In this document: one piece after another, positions 33,508 through 43,008 of the stretch
How positions within the stretch are numbered: the first letter of the stretch is position 1
How the letters are laid out: every line of letters begins with the position of its first letter
Origin: Gammaproteobacteria bacterium
Lineage (GTDB): Bacteria; Pseudomonadota; Gammaproteobacteria; Steroidobacterales; Woeseiaceae
Reading direction: 5' to 3'
Assembly (NCBI GenBank): GCA_009937615.1
Contig: JAACFB010000002.1
Span: forward strand, 1-64,000
DNA length: 64,000 nt
Notes under the pieces: model-generated
Database searches by the model: none
Told to the model about the DNA's origin: nothing
The model's input: the letters and a program-made list of their open reading frames with translations, nothing else
Position numbers and translations under genes: made by a program

Positions 33508-35607
33508 GTGCAAGCGGCTCCGCGCATCGACGATTATCTGGAAACGCTGAACAAGGCACAACGTCAGGCCGCCGAGTACGGTGAATTTGACGACACGAAT
33601 TCACTTCGGGCAGGACCGCTTCTGGTGATCGCGGGCGCCGGGACCGGGAAGACAATGACGCTTGCGCACCGGGTTGCCCACCTGATTGTTTCCGGGATCA
33701 GCCCGCAGCGAATACTGTTGCTGACATTCACGCGGCGTGCTGCCCAGGATATGACTCGACGTGTCGATGCGATCGTACGCAAAGCCCTCGCCGAGCATCA
33801 TCCAGGTCTGTCGCCTGCTGGTGTGTTGCCGTGGTCCGGGACTTTTCACTCAATTGCCAATCGCCTGTTGCGGCGGTATGCGGCCAACCTTGGGTTGGAT
33901 CCGGGATTCTCCGTGCTTGATCGTGGTGACGCTGCCGATATTATCGATGTTACGCGCCACGACTTGGATTTGTCACGGACCGCTCGCCGTTTTCCGAAAA
34001 AAGATACGTGCCTGGCCATCTATTCACGCTGCGTCAATTCACAAAAGTCGTTACCCGATGTTCTGAATGAATCCTATCCGTGGTGTTCTGACTGGGAAGA
34101 TGCGCTGCGGAATTTGTTCCGTCATTACGTCGAGCGCAAGCAACAGACCCAGTCACTGGACTACGATGACTTGTTGCTCTACTGGGCGCATCTGGTCGCC
34201 GACTCTGAATTTGCTGCGGAAATTGGCTCCTGGTTCGATCATGTTCTTGTCGACGAGTACCAGGATACCAACCTCGTGCAGGCGCAGATCTTGCGCGCAC
34301 TCAAACCCGATGGTAACGGGTTAACCGTCGTTGGCGACGACGCGCAGTCCATATACTCGTTTCGAGCGGCCGAGGTCGAGAATATCCTTGGCTTTCCGAA
34401 ACAGTTTTCGCCGAGTGCGCAAGTTATATCGCTGGAGGAGAACTATCGTTCGACGCAGCCGATACTCGACACGGCAAACTGTCTTATTGCCGAAAGTGAC
34501 CGCCAATATCGCAAGAATCTTTACTCCGATTGTCGTGAGGGCGGGCCGCCTGAGTATGTAACGGTCGAGGATGCGGAGGCTGAGGCGGAATTCGTCGTCT
34601 CGAAAGTCCTGGAGAATTGCGAGGGTGGTCTGCGGTTGATGGATCAGGCTGTCCTGTTTCGCGGTTCACATCACAGCGACCGGCTCGAGCTCGAGCTGGT
34701 GCGGCGTAATATCCCTTACGTCAAGTACGGTGGGCTGAAGTTCCTGGAGGCAGGACATGTCAAGGATGTCCTGTCGGTGCTGAAATGGGCCGACAACCCC
34801 AAGAACGAAGTCGCCGCGTTTCGGGTGCTGAAGCTCCTGCCTGGCATGGGTCCCGTGAATGCGAAGCGCTGTTACGAAACGCTCGGGCGCGAAGCTTTTC
34901 TATTTTCGGCACTCGACGAGTTCCGGCCGCCTGCGGCTGCTGCCGGCGGCTGGTCGAAGCTCTGTGGCTTGTTGAAGTCTCTGGCTGCCACAGAGTCTGA
35001 AGACACCGCCTGGCAAAGCCAACTCGTACAGGTGCGGCGCTGGTATCAGCCGCATCTCGAGCGCCTGTACGACGGTCTGGACACCCGGGAGGCGGATCTC
35101 GAGCAGCTTGAGCAGATTTCAGGGCGCTATCCGACCCGGGAAAGATTCCTGACCGAGCTGACCCTGGATCCGCCAAGCGCGGCGGGTGATCTTGCGGGCG
35201 ACCCACTGCTTGATGAGGACTACCTGATACTGTCAACCGTGCACTCGGCCAAAGGGCAGGAATGGGAAGCGGTTTTTGTACTCAACGTTGCCGACGGCAA
35301 CTTTCCGTCCGAGTTCGCGACCGGCAAGCCGGCTACGATTGAAGAAGAAAGACGCCTGTTGTATGTCGCAATGACCCGTGCCCGGCAGTCGCTTGCATTG
35401 ATCGCGCCGTTGAAATACCACGTCACGCAGCAGCGGCGCGATGGTGATAAGCACGTCTATGGCGCACGCAGCCGTTTTGTAACCGACAGCCTGCTTGGGA
35501 CGATGCGCCAGTGTTTTCATGGCCGCGCAGAGGCGCGATCTGACCGGCAGTTGCCGCGGACGGACAGGCGCCTCGACGTTGGGTCGCGGTTACGCGACAT
35601 GTGGTAG
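33508..35607 (+). CDS. UvrD/Rep-family ATP-dependent DNA helicase
   Basis: A 699-residue superfamily 1A helicase. It carries LNKAQRQAAEY (Q motif), Walker A GAGTGKT (43-49), LLLTFTRRAAQDM (Ia), DEYQDTN near 248 (II), GDDAQSIYSFR (III), LEENYRS near 312 (IV), STVHSAKGQEWE near 577 (V) and LLYVAMTRAR near 615 (VI). All canonical motifs are intact. It is shorter than UvrD or PcrA, has no Tudor-like C-terminal domain that I can see and ends in a basic stretch. The start is a GTG with GGGAGG at a good distance. It stands alone; role in repair or replication restart is inferred from the family. Confidence 0.92.
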   Translation: MQAAPRIDDYLETLNKAQRQAAEYGEFDDTNSLRAGPLLVIAGAGTGKTMTLAHRVAHLIVSGISPQRILLLTFTRRAAQDMTRRVDAIVRKALAEHHPGLSPAGVLPWSGTFHSIANRLLRRYAANLGLDPGFSVLDRGDAADIIDVTRHDLDLSRTARRFPKKDTCLAIYSRCVNSQKSLPDVLNESYPWCSDWEDALRNLFRHYVERKQQTQSLDYDDLLLYWAHLVADSEFAAEIGSWFDHVLVDEYQDTNLVQAQILRALKPDGNGLTVVGDDAQSIYSFRAAEVENILGFPKQFSPSAQVISLEENYRSTQPILDTANCLIAESDRQYRKNLYSDCREGGPPEYVTVEDAEAEAEFVVSKVLENCEGGLRLMDQAVLFRGSHHSDRLELELVRRNIPYVKYGGLKFLEAGHVKDVLSVLKWADNPKNEVAAFRVLKLLPGMGPVNAKRCYETLGREAFLFSALDEFRPPAAAAGGWSKLCGLLKSLAATESEDTAWQSQLVQVRRWYQPHLERLYDGLDTREADLEQLEQISGRYPTRERFLTELTLDPPSAAGDLAGDPLLDEDYLILSTVHSAKGQEWEAVFVLNVADGNFPSEFATGKPATIEEERRLLYVAMTRARQSLALIAPLKYHVTQQRRDGDKHVYGARSRFVTDSLLGTMRQCFHGRAEARSDRQLPRTDRRLDVGSRLRDMW

Positions 35608-35807
35608 AAGAAAGCGCGGCAGCCTGGAGCAGCCGCCAGGCACAATAGATCAGGCAGCATGAGGAATTTCCGGTTTGTCGCGTCGCTTGCCGGGTTTCGA
35701 CAAACGATTATCGGCGAGGCTGCAGACTAATTGGAATGTAGAGCTTCGATATGCCAAAAAGAGAGTTTCGCCTGCAAACGAATACGTGATTGACGGAGGA
35801 AGCACAA

Positions 35808-36569
35808 ATGGCCGGGAGCAGCTCGATTCGTGAGCAGGTGTCTGACGAGGAGTGGCAGCAGCGCGTCGATCTGGCCGCCTGTTACAGGCTCATTGCGATG
35901 TACGGTTGGGACGATATCGTGTTCACGCACGTGTCGGCACGGGTGCCGGGCCCGGATGAGCACTTCCTGATCAACGCCTACGGCATGCTGTTTGAAGAAA
36001 TAACCGCGAGCAGCCTCGTCAAGATCGATCTCCAGGGCGACAAAGTTGTCGACTCGCCGCACATGGTGAATCCCGCCGGATTCGTCATACACAGTGCGGT
36101 GCATGCGGCCAGGCACGACGTCGGTTGCGTACTGCACACCCACACCAAAGCCGGCATCGCAGTATCGGCGCAGGCTGACGGGCTGCTGCCAATTTCGCAG
36201 ACGTCGCTGTTTCCTTTCGCGACGCTCGCCTATCACGATTATGAGGGTATCGCGCTTAACGACGCGGAAAAGCCGCGACTGGTGGCCGACCTCGGACACA
36301 ACAACGCCCTCATTCTGCGAAATCACGGCCTGTTGACGACAGGCGCGACTGTCGCGGACGCTTTTCTGATGATGTACATGCTCGAGACGGCGTGTCAGAT
36401 CCAGGTGCTCGCGCAGGCGGGTGGAAACAATCTCATCATGGTGCCGCGGCCGATCGTCGAAGGCATCCAGGCGCAGGCTGAAAAGGCTACAGAAGGTCTC
36501 GGCGGACAGCTGGTATGGCCAGGGCTGCTGCGCAAGCTGGATAGGCGGGACACATCGTTTCGGGATTAG
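35808..36569 (+). CDS. Class II aldolase/adducin family protein
   Basis: From the ATG at 35808, with GGAGGA six bases upstream, the product has 253 residues. It has the family fold: RLIAMYGWDDIVFTHVSARVP, a zinc site in HTHTKAG, and RNHGLLTTGATVADAF. The N-terminus lacks motifs for a specific sugar phosphate, so the substrate is open. Many such genes in proteobacteria are not in sugar operons. It is convergent with ilvA, five bases apart. The TTG at 35790 is in frame but lies upstream of the ribosome site. Confidence 0.88.
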   Translation: MAGSSSIREQVSDEEWQQRVDLAACYRLIAMYGWDDIVFTHVSARVPGPDEHFLINAYGMLFEEITASSLVKIDLQGDKVVDSPHMVNPAGFVIHSAVHAARHDVGCVLHTHTKAGIAVSAQADGLLPISQTSLFPFATLAYHDYEGIALNDAEKPRLVADLGHNNALILRNHGLLTTGATVADAFLMMYMLETACQIQVLAQAGGNNLIMVPRPIVEGIQAQAEKATEGLGGQLVWPGLLRKLDRRDTSFRD

Positions 36570-36574
36570 CCGGG

Positions 36575-38086
36575 CTATGAAAGGAACATTGCAAACGCGG
36601 GATTATCACTCTCCTCCCAGTGTGGGTAACCGAGTTCTGCGAGATGCGCTTCCAGTTCGTCGGTTTCTTCTTCCGGCACGTCGATGCCGGCAAGTATTCT
36701 GCCGTAATCGGAGCCGTGGTTCCGATAGTGAAACAAGCTGATGTTCCAGTCCGTTCCAATGGCATTGAGAAAGTCCAGCAGTGCGCCAGGTCGTTCCGGA
36801 AATTCGAATCGAAAAAGGCGCTCGTTCTCGATGCCCGGCGACCTGCCGCCGACCATGTGGCGCACGTGCAGTTTCGCCATTTCATTGTCGCTGAGGTCTT
36901 CTACGGGGTAACCGACGTCACGTAATTCGGCGACGAGTTCCCTGCGCTCCTGCAATCCGCCAGTCAATTGCACGCCGACAAAAATATGCGCATTCGTGCG
37001 ATCGCTGTAGCGATAATTGAACTCGGTGATGCCCCGGCGGCCAATGGCTTCACAGAACTTGCGGAAGCTCCCCGGTGCTTCGGGGATCTCGACGGCCAGC
37101 AGCATCTCGGCCTGCTCGCCGACTGCGGCACGCTCGGCAATATGCCTAAGCCGGTCGAAATTAACGTTTGCGCCGCAATTGATCGTCACGAAAGACTGAT
37201 TCTTGAGACCATGTTCCGCTATGTATTTTTTCATGCCGGCGATAGCCAGTCCGCCGGCGGGCTCGACGATCGAGCGCGTGTCTTCAAAAATGTCGCGAAT
37301 CGCCGCGCAGACCTGATCCGTATCCACCGTGATGAATTCGTCGACGAACTGCTGGCAAAGCCGGAAGGTTTCGTCTCCAACCCGGCGCACAGCGACGCCG
37401 TCAGCGAATATGCCTACATGGTCCAGCGTCACCGGTTTGCCGGCCTCGATCGAATCACGCATTGCGGTGGAGTCTTCCGGCTCCACGCCGATGATCCGAA
37501 TGTCGGGACGCAGTGACTTGACGTAGGTAGCGATGCCGGCGATTAGGCCGCCGCCGCCGATCGGTATGAATATAGCGTCTATGTCCTCACTGGCCTGCTC
37601 CAGGATCTCCATGCCGATTGTGCCCTGTCCCGCGATAACCACGGGGTCATCGAATGGATGGATGAAGACGAGTCCTTCGGTGTGCTCGAGCTCGCGGGCG
37701 TGAGCATAAGCCTCATCATAATTATCGCCGAATAAAATCACCTCGCCGCCAAGCGAGAGGACTGCATCGACTTTTATCGATGGCGTTGTGACAGGCATGA
37801 CGATGACGGCGCGAACACCGCGGCGCTGAGCAGCCAGCGCAACGCCCTGCGCATGATTGCCCGCCGAGCTGCATAGCACGCCGTTACTGAGTTGCCGATC
37901 TGTCAGGGATGCGAGCTTGTTATAGGCACCACGCAACTTGAATGAGAATACGGGCTGCAAATCCTCACGCTTCAGCCAGACTCGATTTTCAAGCCGCGAT
38001 GACAGATTGCGCGCGAATTCGAGTGGCGACTTGATGGCCACGTCGTAAACGTGAGAATGCTGTATTTGCTCGATGTAATCGCTCAT
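36575..38086 (-). CDS. ilvA: Threonine ammonia-lyase, biosynthetic
   Basis: From the ATG at 38086 the product has 503 residues. The pyridoxal phosphate Lys is at about residue 50 in PVFSFKLRGAYNK; SSAGNHAQGVAL and GGGGLIAG bind the cofactor phosphate. Two ACT-like domains follow residue 330 (LAVEIPEAPGSFRKF and FRFEFPERPGALLDF), so it should be inhibited by isoleucine as in E. coli IlvA. An in-frame ATG at 38110 would add eight residues. No leucine/isoleucine-rich leader peptide is visible upstream. Divergent from the exporter adaptor. Confidence 0.95.
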   Translation of the reverse strand: MSDYIEQIQHSHVYDVAIKSPLEFARNLSSRLENRVWLKREDLQPVFSFKLRGAYNKLASLTDRQLSNGVLCSSAGNHAQGVALAAQRRGVRAVIVMPVTTPSIKVDAVLSLGGEVILFGDNYDEAYAHARELEHTEGLVFIHPFDDPVVIAGQGTIGMEILEQASEDIDAIFIPIGGGGLIAGIATYVKSLRPDIRIIGVEPEDSTAMRDSIEAGKPVTLDHVGIFADGVAVRRVGDETFRLCQQFVDEFITVDTDQVCAAIRDIFEDTRSIVEPAGGLAIAGMKKYIAEHGLKNQSFVTINCGANVNFDRLRHIAERAAVGEQAEMLLAVEIPEAPGSFRKFCEAIGRRGITEFNYRYSDRTNAHIFVGVQLTGGLQERRELVAELRDVGYPVEDLSDNEMAKLHVRHMVGGRSPGIENERLFRFEFPERPGALLDFLNAIGTDWNISLFHYRNHGSDYGRILAGIDVPEEETDELEAHLAELGYPHWEESDNPAFAMFLS

Positions 38087-38200
38087 TGCCCGGCCAAAAC
38101 GATGTTGCATCCCGGGTTATCGCACAACCGGCGCTACCCCGCAAAAATTCTGCATAGTGCCGGGAATTTCCGGTCGTTACCTTTCGCATGCCGTGCTTGC

Positions 38201-39466
38201 ATGATTGCCATGACGACGAAGCCAAGCCTGTACCGAAATTCGGCGATTCAAGCCGCGGGACATCGCTGGTTTTCGGCGGTGCCGGTCGTTGCACCGCCGA
38301 CCATGCTGCCGGCGATGATCATCGCGCTGGGTGCACTCGCCTGCCTTGCATTGGCGGCGATCGTGATCGAGATTCCCGAGCGCGTCCCGGCAGCCGGCGT
38401 GTTGTTGCCGAGCAAAGGTCTGCTCAAGGTTCGTGTGCGGCAGTCCGGCTGGGTCGAGGAGGTCCGGGTCACGAACGGCGCGGTTGTAGCCGAGGGCCAG
38501 CCGCTATTGCGGCTGATCGATGCGGAGCGCGCGCCTGAGCGGCAGCCTGCGAGCACCCTTAGACTTGCTTCGTTGCGGAGTGAGGTCGAGCTGCTCGACA
38601 TCGCGGTCCGGCAGGAACTGACCACCATTGATGGCCGCATTCGGCACCATGAGCGGCGTATGCGCTTGCTCGATCAAAGACTGCAGGCAGCACGGCAAGA
38701 GCACGACACCCGTGCGCAGGAATCCGCTCTGCAGGACGAGCTAACGGCCAGGCTCGATAGACTGGCCGGGCAAGGACTGGTTGCGCGGCAGCGGGCCGAA
38801 GATGCGGCTGCGGCAGCACTTAAGGTGAAGGCCGCATGTGCTGAGGCGCGGCAGCGTGTACTGGGATTGCAGGAAGCGCTCGTAGTGCTTCAGCAACAGC
38901 TCGAAGATGATGCCGGAGCCGCCGCTTTGCTGCGAACTCGCGGCAAGATTCGCCAGGAGACGATTCTCCGCGAGATTGCGGCGGTGGAGATGCGCTCTGC
39001 GACCGAGGTCACCGCGCCCGGTGAGGGCATCGTCGCGGGTCTCAGCGTTCGACAGGGCAGCTATGTTCAGTCGGGCGAGGTCGTCATGACCCTTCACGAT
39101 CCAGCCGACCGCCTGGAGGCGCGCCTCTATGTGAGTGCCCGTAATGCCGCCATGATTACCACGGGACAGCGCGTCGAGCTTCAGCTGCAAGCCTATCCCA
39201 AGCAGTTGTTCGGCACTCAGTCCGCTGTAATCACAGCGATTTCGACAGCCGCACTTCAGGCAAAGGAATTTGGTGCGCCCACCACGGTGCAGGGGACAGT
39301 TTTCGAAATTCGCGCACGGCTGGACTCGACGCAAATCAGGGCGCGAGGTCGGGCATGGCAGTTGCCGCCCGGCACGACCTTCACTGCGGACCTCGTGCGC
39401 CGTCGATGGCCCCTTTTTCGATGGTTGTTCCGCGGGGGAGACGACGCGGGCACGGAAAATGCGTAG
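38201..39466 (+). CDS. HlyD-family adaptor of a peptide exporter
   Basis: From the ATG at 38201 the product has 421 residues (a second ATG is at 38210). A basic N-terminus precedes one inner-membrane helix (MLPAMIIALGALACLALAAI). A biotinyl-lipoyl half (GWVEEVRVTNGAVVAEGQPLL), a long coiled coil (about 115-260) and the second lipoyl half with a barrel (VTAPGEGIVAGLSVRQGSYVQSGE) follow. This is the CvaA/MchE/RaxA type adaptor, partner of C39 ABC exporters. The stop overlaps the next gene by eight bases. An outer-membrane TolC partner is not in the window. Confidence 0.87.
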   Translation: MIAMTTKPSLYRNSAIQAAGHRWFSAVPVVAPPTMLPAMIIALGALACLALAAIVIEIPERVPAAGVLLPSKGLLKVRVRQSGWVEEVRVTNGAVVAEGQPLLRLIDAERAPERQPASTLRLASLRSEVELLDIAVRQELTTIDGRIRHHERRMRLLDQRLQAARQEHDTRAQESALQDELTARLDRLAGQGLVARQRAEDAAAAALKVKAACAEARQRVLGLQEALVVLQQQLEDDAGAAALLRTRGKIRQETILREIAAVEMRSATEVTAPGEGIVAGLSVRQGSYVQSGEVVMTLHDPADRLEARLYVSARNAAMITTGQRVELQLQAYPKQLFGTQSAVITAISTAALQAKEFGAPTTVQGTVFEIRARLDSTQIRARGRAWQLPPGTTFTADLVRRRWPLFRWLFRGGDDAGTENA

Positions 39467-41516
39467 GCGGTGCCCTCTCGTATTGCAGGCGGAACAGGCC
39501 GAATGCGGGCTGGCGTCGCTCGCGATGATCGCAGGTTACTTCGGTCATCGTCTTCAACTGAGCAGTATACGTCGGCGTTTCGCGGCGATTAATGACGGTC
39601 CGACTCTGCGCTCGATACTGACAATGGGTGACGCGCTCGGCCTGATACCGAGGCCCGTACGGCTCGAACTCGATGACCTGCGCAGACTCACTTTGCCGGC
39701 GATCCTGCACTGGCGGTTTGACCATTTCGTCGTGCTGGTACGCTTCGGTCGTAGCGGTGTGCTGGTGCACGATCCGGCAGTAGGCCGCCGCACGGTAAGC
39801 TGGCGACAGCTAGACGACGACTTTACCGGTGTTGCCGTGGAGTTCGTTCGCGCGCCGGACTTCAAGTCCATATCTGATCGGCGAAGCTCACTGTTGACCG
39901 GCCTGACGCGTTCATTCGACGGCCTGCCCAGGTTCATGGTGCTGATGCTTGTCCTACTCTTTGTAACGCACGCCCTGGGACTGGTTGTGCCGGTGGCGAC
40001 GCAGCTGCTGATAGATGAGATCGTTCTAGGGCAGGATCAGGCCTGGTTGCGCAAGGTGCTTGGCGGTATCGCGCTGGTGCTGCTGACCATGACGGTCATT
40101 GACGCACTGCGCCGCTGGATCGCGCTTTATGCTGGCACGCGCCTGGCGGCTGACAGCACGACAGCGGTGGTCAGCCATCTGCTGCACCTGCCGGCCGGAA
40201 CGGTCGCGCAGAGGCCTGTGGGAGACCTGCTGTCGCGCCTTGATTCCCTGCGGCCGATTCGCCATGCGCTGTTGGAAACCGCTGTAGCCGGTATGGTCCA
40301 GGTCGTGATCGTGATGACGACACTGACGGTAATGTTCTACTACAGCCCCCGGCTGACTCTGCTTTCGGTCGTCTCATTATTATTAGTCGTCACTCTGCAC
40401 GCTGCAATGCTGCCCGTGATGCGAGCGTTGAATATGGAGTCCGTGGTCGCGACCGCGCGGGCGAACAATTCGCTGATCGAGTCCTTGCGGGGCTTTTCGT
40501 CGCTGCGGGTTCTGGGTCTCGAAACCCAGCGACTGGCGCACTGGCAGCAAGCGTTCAATGCTGCCACCGACTCCGGAGCGCGGCAGGCCCGGTTGGCCAT
40601 CATTGCGACATTCGCGCAGGGGCTTGCAGGCTCAGCCGAGCAGCTGTTGTTTCTCGCGATAGGCGTTAGCGGCGTCATGAGCAAGCAATTGACACTCGGC
40701 ATATTGTTCGCGTTTCTGAGCCTGAGAGGCCGTTTGAGCTCGGCGGTGCTGCAGCTTATTACCGTCTCGCGCGAGCTGTACTTTCTGCGCTCGCACATTC
40801 AGCGCGTTGGCGAGCTGGTCGCCGAGCCGGTCGAAGCGGCGGTGTCGGCAGGCGCATTCCGGCAGCGTCTACAGGGCACAATCGTGTGCCGGCAGGTCGC
40901 GTTTCGATACCCGGGCGGGCCCTGTATCCTGCGGCGATTCGACTGTCGAATCGAAGCACGCGAATCTGTTGTGCTGGCCGGCCCATCAGGCGCGGGGAAA
41001 ACGACGCTGCTGCAGCTGCTGTGTGGAAGCCTGGCGCCGGATAGAGGCGCGATCCTGTTTGACGGCGTCGAGTTGCCGCTGTGGGATCTCCAGGCACTGC
41101 GGTGCCAGTTCGGCGTTGTTCTGCAGAATGACCGCCTGTTCCAGGGCTCGGTTGCGGACAATATTTGCTGCTTCGAGACAGCTCCGGATATCGGCAGGCT
41201 CCGGGAAGCGGCCTGCATTGCCTGTATCTGGGACGATCTGCAGCGGCTGCCGATGTCCCTGCACACGCCGATCGGGTCCTGCGGAACCGGCTTCTCCGGT
41301 GGCCAGACGCAGAGGATTCTTCTTGCGCGTGCGCTCTACCGCCAGCCGAGGGTCCTGTTTCTCGACGAAGCGACCTGCCAGCTGGACGGCCAGACTGAGC
41401 GCACGGTGCTCGATAACCTTAAATCCTTGGAGCTTACGATCGTCAGCGTCGCACATCGCGAGAGTGCTATTGCACGCGGTGGCAGGATTGTGGAGTTACA
41501 AAGCGCCGTTCGATAA
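39459..41516 (+). CDS. C39 peptidase-containing ABC peptide exporter
   Basis: From the ATG at 39459, which overlaps the end of the adaptor gene, the product has 685 residues. The N-terminal C39 peptidase keeps Gln10, nucleophile Cys16 (LQAEQAECGLASL), His89 (HFVVLV) and Asp105 (VHDPAVG), so it should cleave double-glycine leaders. A six-helix membrane domain spans about 165-430. The ATPase domain has Walker A GPSGAGKT near 508, signature GFSGGQ near 613, Walker B VLFLDEA near 632 and SVAHRES. It resembles CvaB/MchF/RaxB bacteriocin or signal-peptide exporters. No double-glycine precursor is seen nearby. Confidence 0.9.
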   Translation: MRRRCPLVLQAEQAECGLASLAMIAGYFGHRLQLSSIRRRFAAINDGPTLRSILTMGDALGLIPRPVRLELDDLRRLTLPAILHWRFDHFVVLVRFGRSGVLVHDPAVGRRTVSWRQLDDDFTGVAVEFVRAPDFKSISDRRSSLLTGLTRSFDGLPRFMVLMLVLLFVTHALGLVVPVATQLLIDEIVLGQDQAWLRKVLGGIALVLLTMTVIDALRRWIALYAGTRLAADSTTAVVSHLLHLPAGTVAQRPVGDLLSRLDSLRPIRHALLETAVAGMVQVVIVMTTLTVMFYYSPRLTLLSVVSLLLVVTLHAAMLPVMRALNMESVVATARANNSLIESLRGFSSLRVLGLETQRLAHWQQAFNAATDSGARQARLAIIATFAQGLAGSAEQLLFLAIGVSGVMSKQLTLGILFAFLSLRGRLSSAVLQLITVSRELYFLRSHIQRVGELVAEPVEAAVSAGAFRQRLQGTIVCRQVAFRYPGGPCILRRFDCRIEARESVVLAGPSGAGKTTLLQLLCGSLAPDRGAILFDGVELPLWDLQALRCQFGVVLQNDRLFQGSVADNICCFETAPDIGRLREAACIACIWDDLQRLPMSLHTPIGSCGTGFSGGQTQRILLARALYRQPRVLFLDEATCQLDGQTERTVLDNLKSLELTIVSVAHRESAIARGGRIVELQSAVR

Positions 41517-41595
41517 TTGGGGATGAACTTGGCATTTCTGCTGCATCCCTCGCATACTCCGGACTTTCCTACTGCCTGAAAACTCAAAACAAAGG

Positions 41596-42945
41596 ATGAC
41601 GGCATTGAACAAGCTGCTGATCAAAAATGCACGCCTGATCAATGAGGGTGTAATTCGCGATGCTGACGTGCTCATATCGGGCGACAGAATCGCAAAGATC
41701 GACACCGTGATCTCGGCCCAGAACGGGGTCGACGTCATCGATGCGCGCGACTGTTACCTGATGCCGGGGATGATCGACGACCAGGTACACTTCCGGGAGC
41801 CCGGTCTCACGCATAAAGGTGATTTTGCGACAGAGTCAGCGGCTGCCGCTGCGGGCGGGATTACGAGTTTCATGGACATGCCCAACGTCAATCCGCAAAC
41901 GACGACCCGGCAGGCTCTCGCGGACAAATACCGCATCGCAGAGCAGCGTTGCAGCGCAAACTACGGATTTTATTTGGGTGCAACAAATCGCAACATAGAT
42001 GAAATTCGCGGTCTGCAGCTCGACGAGGCGTGTGGAATCAAGGTTTTCATGGGTGCGTCCACCGGCGATATGCTTGTGGATGACGCCGACGTACTCGACA
42101 GTATCTTCGAGTCCGCGCCGCTAATGATTGTTACTCATTGCGAACATTCGCCGACGATCTGGGAGAACGAGGCGCATGCAAGGGAGCAGTTCGGCGACGA
42201 CGTGCCGATGTCGGAACACCCACGGATACGCTCGGCCAACGCGTGCCTGACGTCGTCCAGCTTCGCAGTAGAACTTGCTCAGCGGCACGATGCACTGCTG
42301 CACATCCTGCACCTGACAACGGCAATCGAGATGGGACTCTTTTCGCCGGCCCATCGTTCAGAGAAGCGGATCACGGCCGAAGTTTGCGTGCATCATTTGT
42401 GGTTTGATGAGTCTCGTTATGATGAGCTGGGGACACGTATCAAGTGCAATCCCGCGATCAAGACCGGCGATGATCGCGCGGCTCTGGTAAAGGCGGTGAA
42501 TGAGGGGCGGATAGACATTATCGCAACCGATCACGCGCCGCATACGCTGGCAGAGAAGAACGACAGCTACTTCAAGGCGCCGGCGGGACTCCCGCTGGTT
42601 CAGCACGCTGTACTGACGCTGTTCGATCTCGCCAAGCGCGGAGAGATTAGTTACGAAATGCTGGTCGAGCGTTGCTGCCATGCGCCCGCGGACATATTTG
42701 GCGTGAAGGAACGAGGCTACGCACGTGAAGGTTGGTATGCCGATCTCGTAATTGTCGATCCCAGCAGTCCCTATCGCGTCGAGAGCTCGAATGTGCTCAG
42801 CAAATGTGCTTGGTCACCTTTTGAAGGGCACCAGTTTTCGGCATCGATCGATACGACGATTATTAACGGGCAGGTCGTTTATCGCGACGGCGCGCTGACC
42901 GGGGCCGTCGTTGGGCGACGCCTTGAATTTGGCAGATTACGATAA
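41596..42945 (+). CDS. pyrC: Dihydroorotase (class I, amidohydrolase)
   Basis: The 449-residue zinc enzyme closes carbamoyl aspartate to dihydroorotate in pyrimidine synthesis. Metal ligands are visible in IDDQVHFREPG, the lysine to be carbamylated in GIKVFMGAS, His in VTHCEH and ILHLTT, and the catalytic Asp in ATDHAPH. The length is that of the class I/AllB-like type rather than the short E. coli PyrC, so allantoinase or dihydropyrimidinase cannot be wholly excluded. The start is the ATG at 41596. It lies 63 bases upstream of the flavoprotein gene on the same strand and may share its transcript. Confidence 0.85.
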   Translation: MTALNKLLIKNARLINEGVIRDADVLISGDRIAKIDTVISAQNGVDVIDARDCYLMPGMIDDQVHFREPGLTHKGDFATESAAAAAGGITSFMDMPNVNPQTTTRQALADKYRIAEQRCSANYGFYLGATNRNIDEIRGLQLDEACGIKVFMGASTGDMLVDDADVLDSIFESAPLMIVTHCEHSPTIWENEAHAREQFGDDVPMSEHPRIRSANACLTSSSFAVELAQRHDALLHILHLTTAIEMGLFSPAHRSEKRITAEVCVHHLWFDESRYDELGTRIKCNPAIKTGDDRAALVKAVNEGRIDIIATDHAPHTLAEKNDSYFKAPAGLPLVQHAVLTLFDLAKRGEISYEMLVERCCHAPADIFGVKERGYAREGWYADLVIVDPSSPYRVESSNVLSKCAWSPFEGHQFSASIDTTIINGQVVYRDGALTGAVVGRRLEFGRLR

Positions 42946-43008
42946 TTGTTTACTTTCCGTTCGATCCCGTTATGCTAGCGGCCAACAGAGGATCAGCCAG
43001 CGTGTCGC

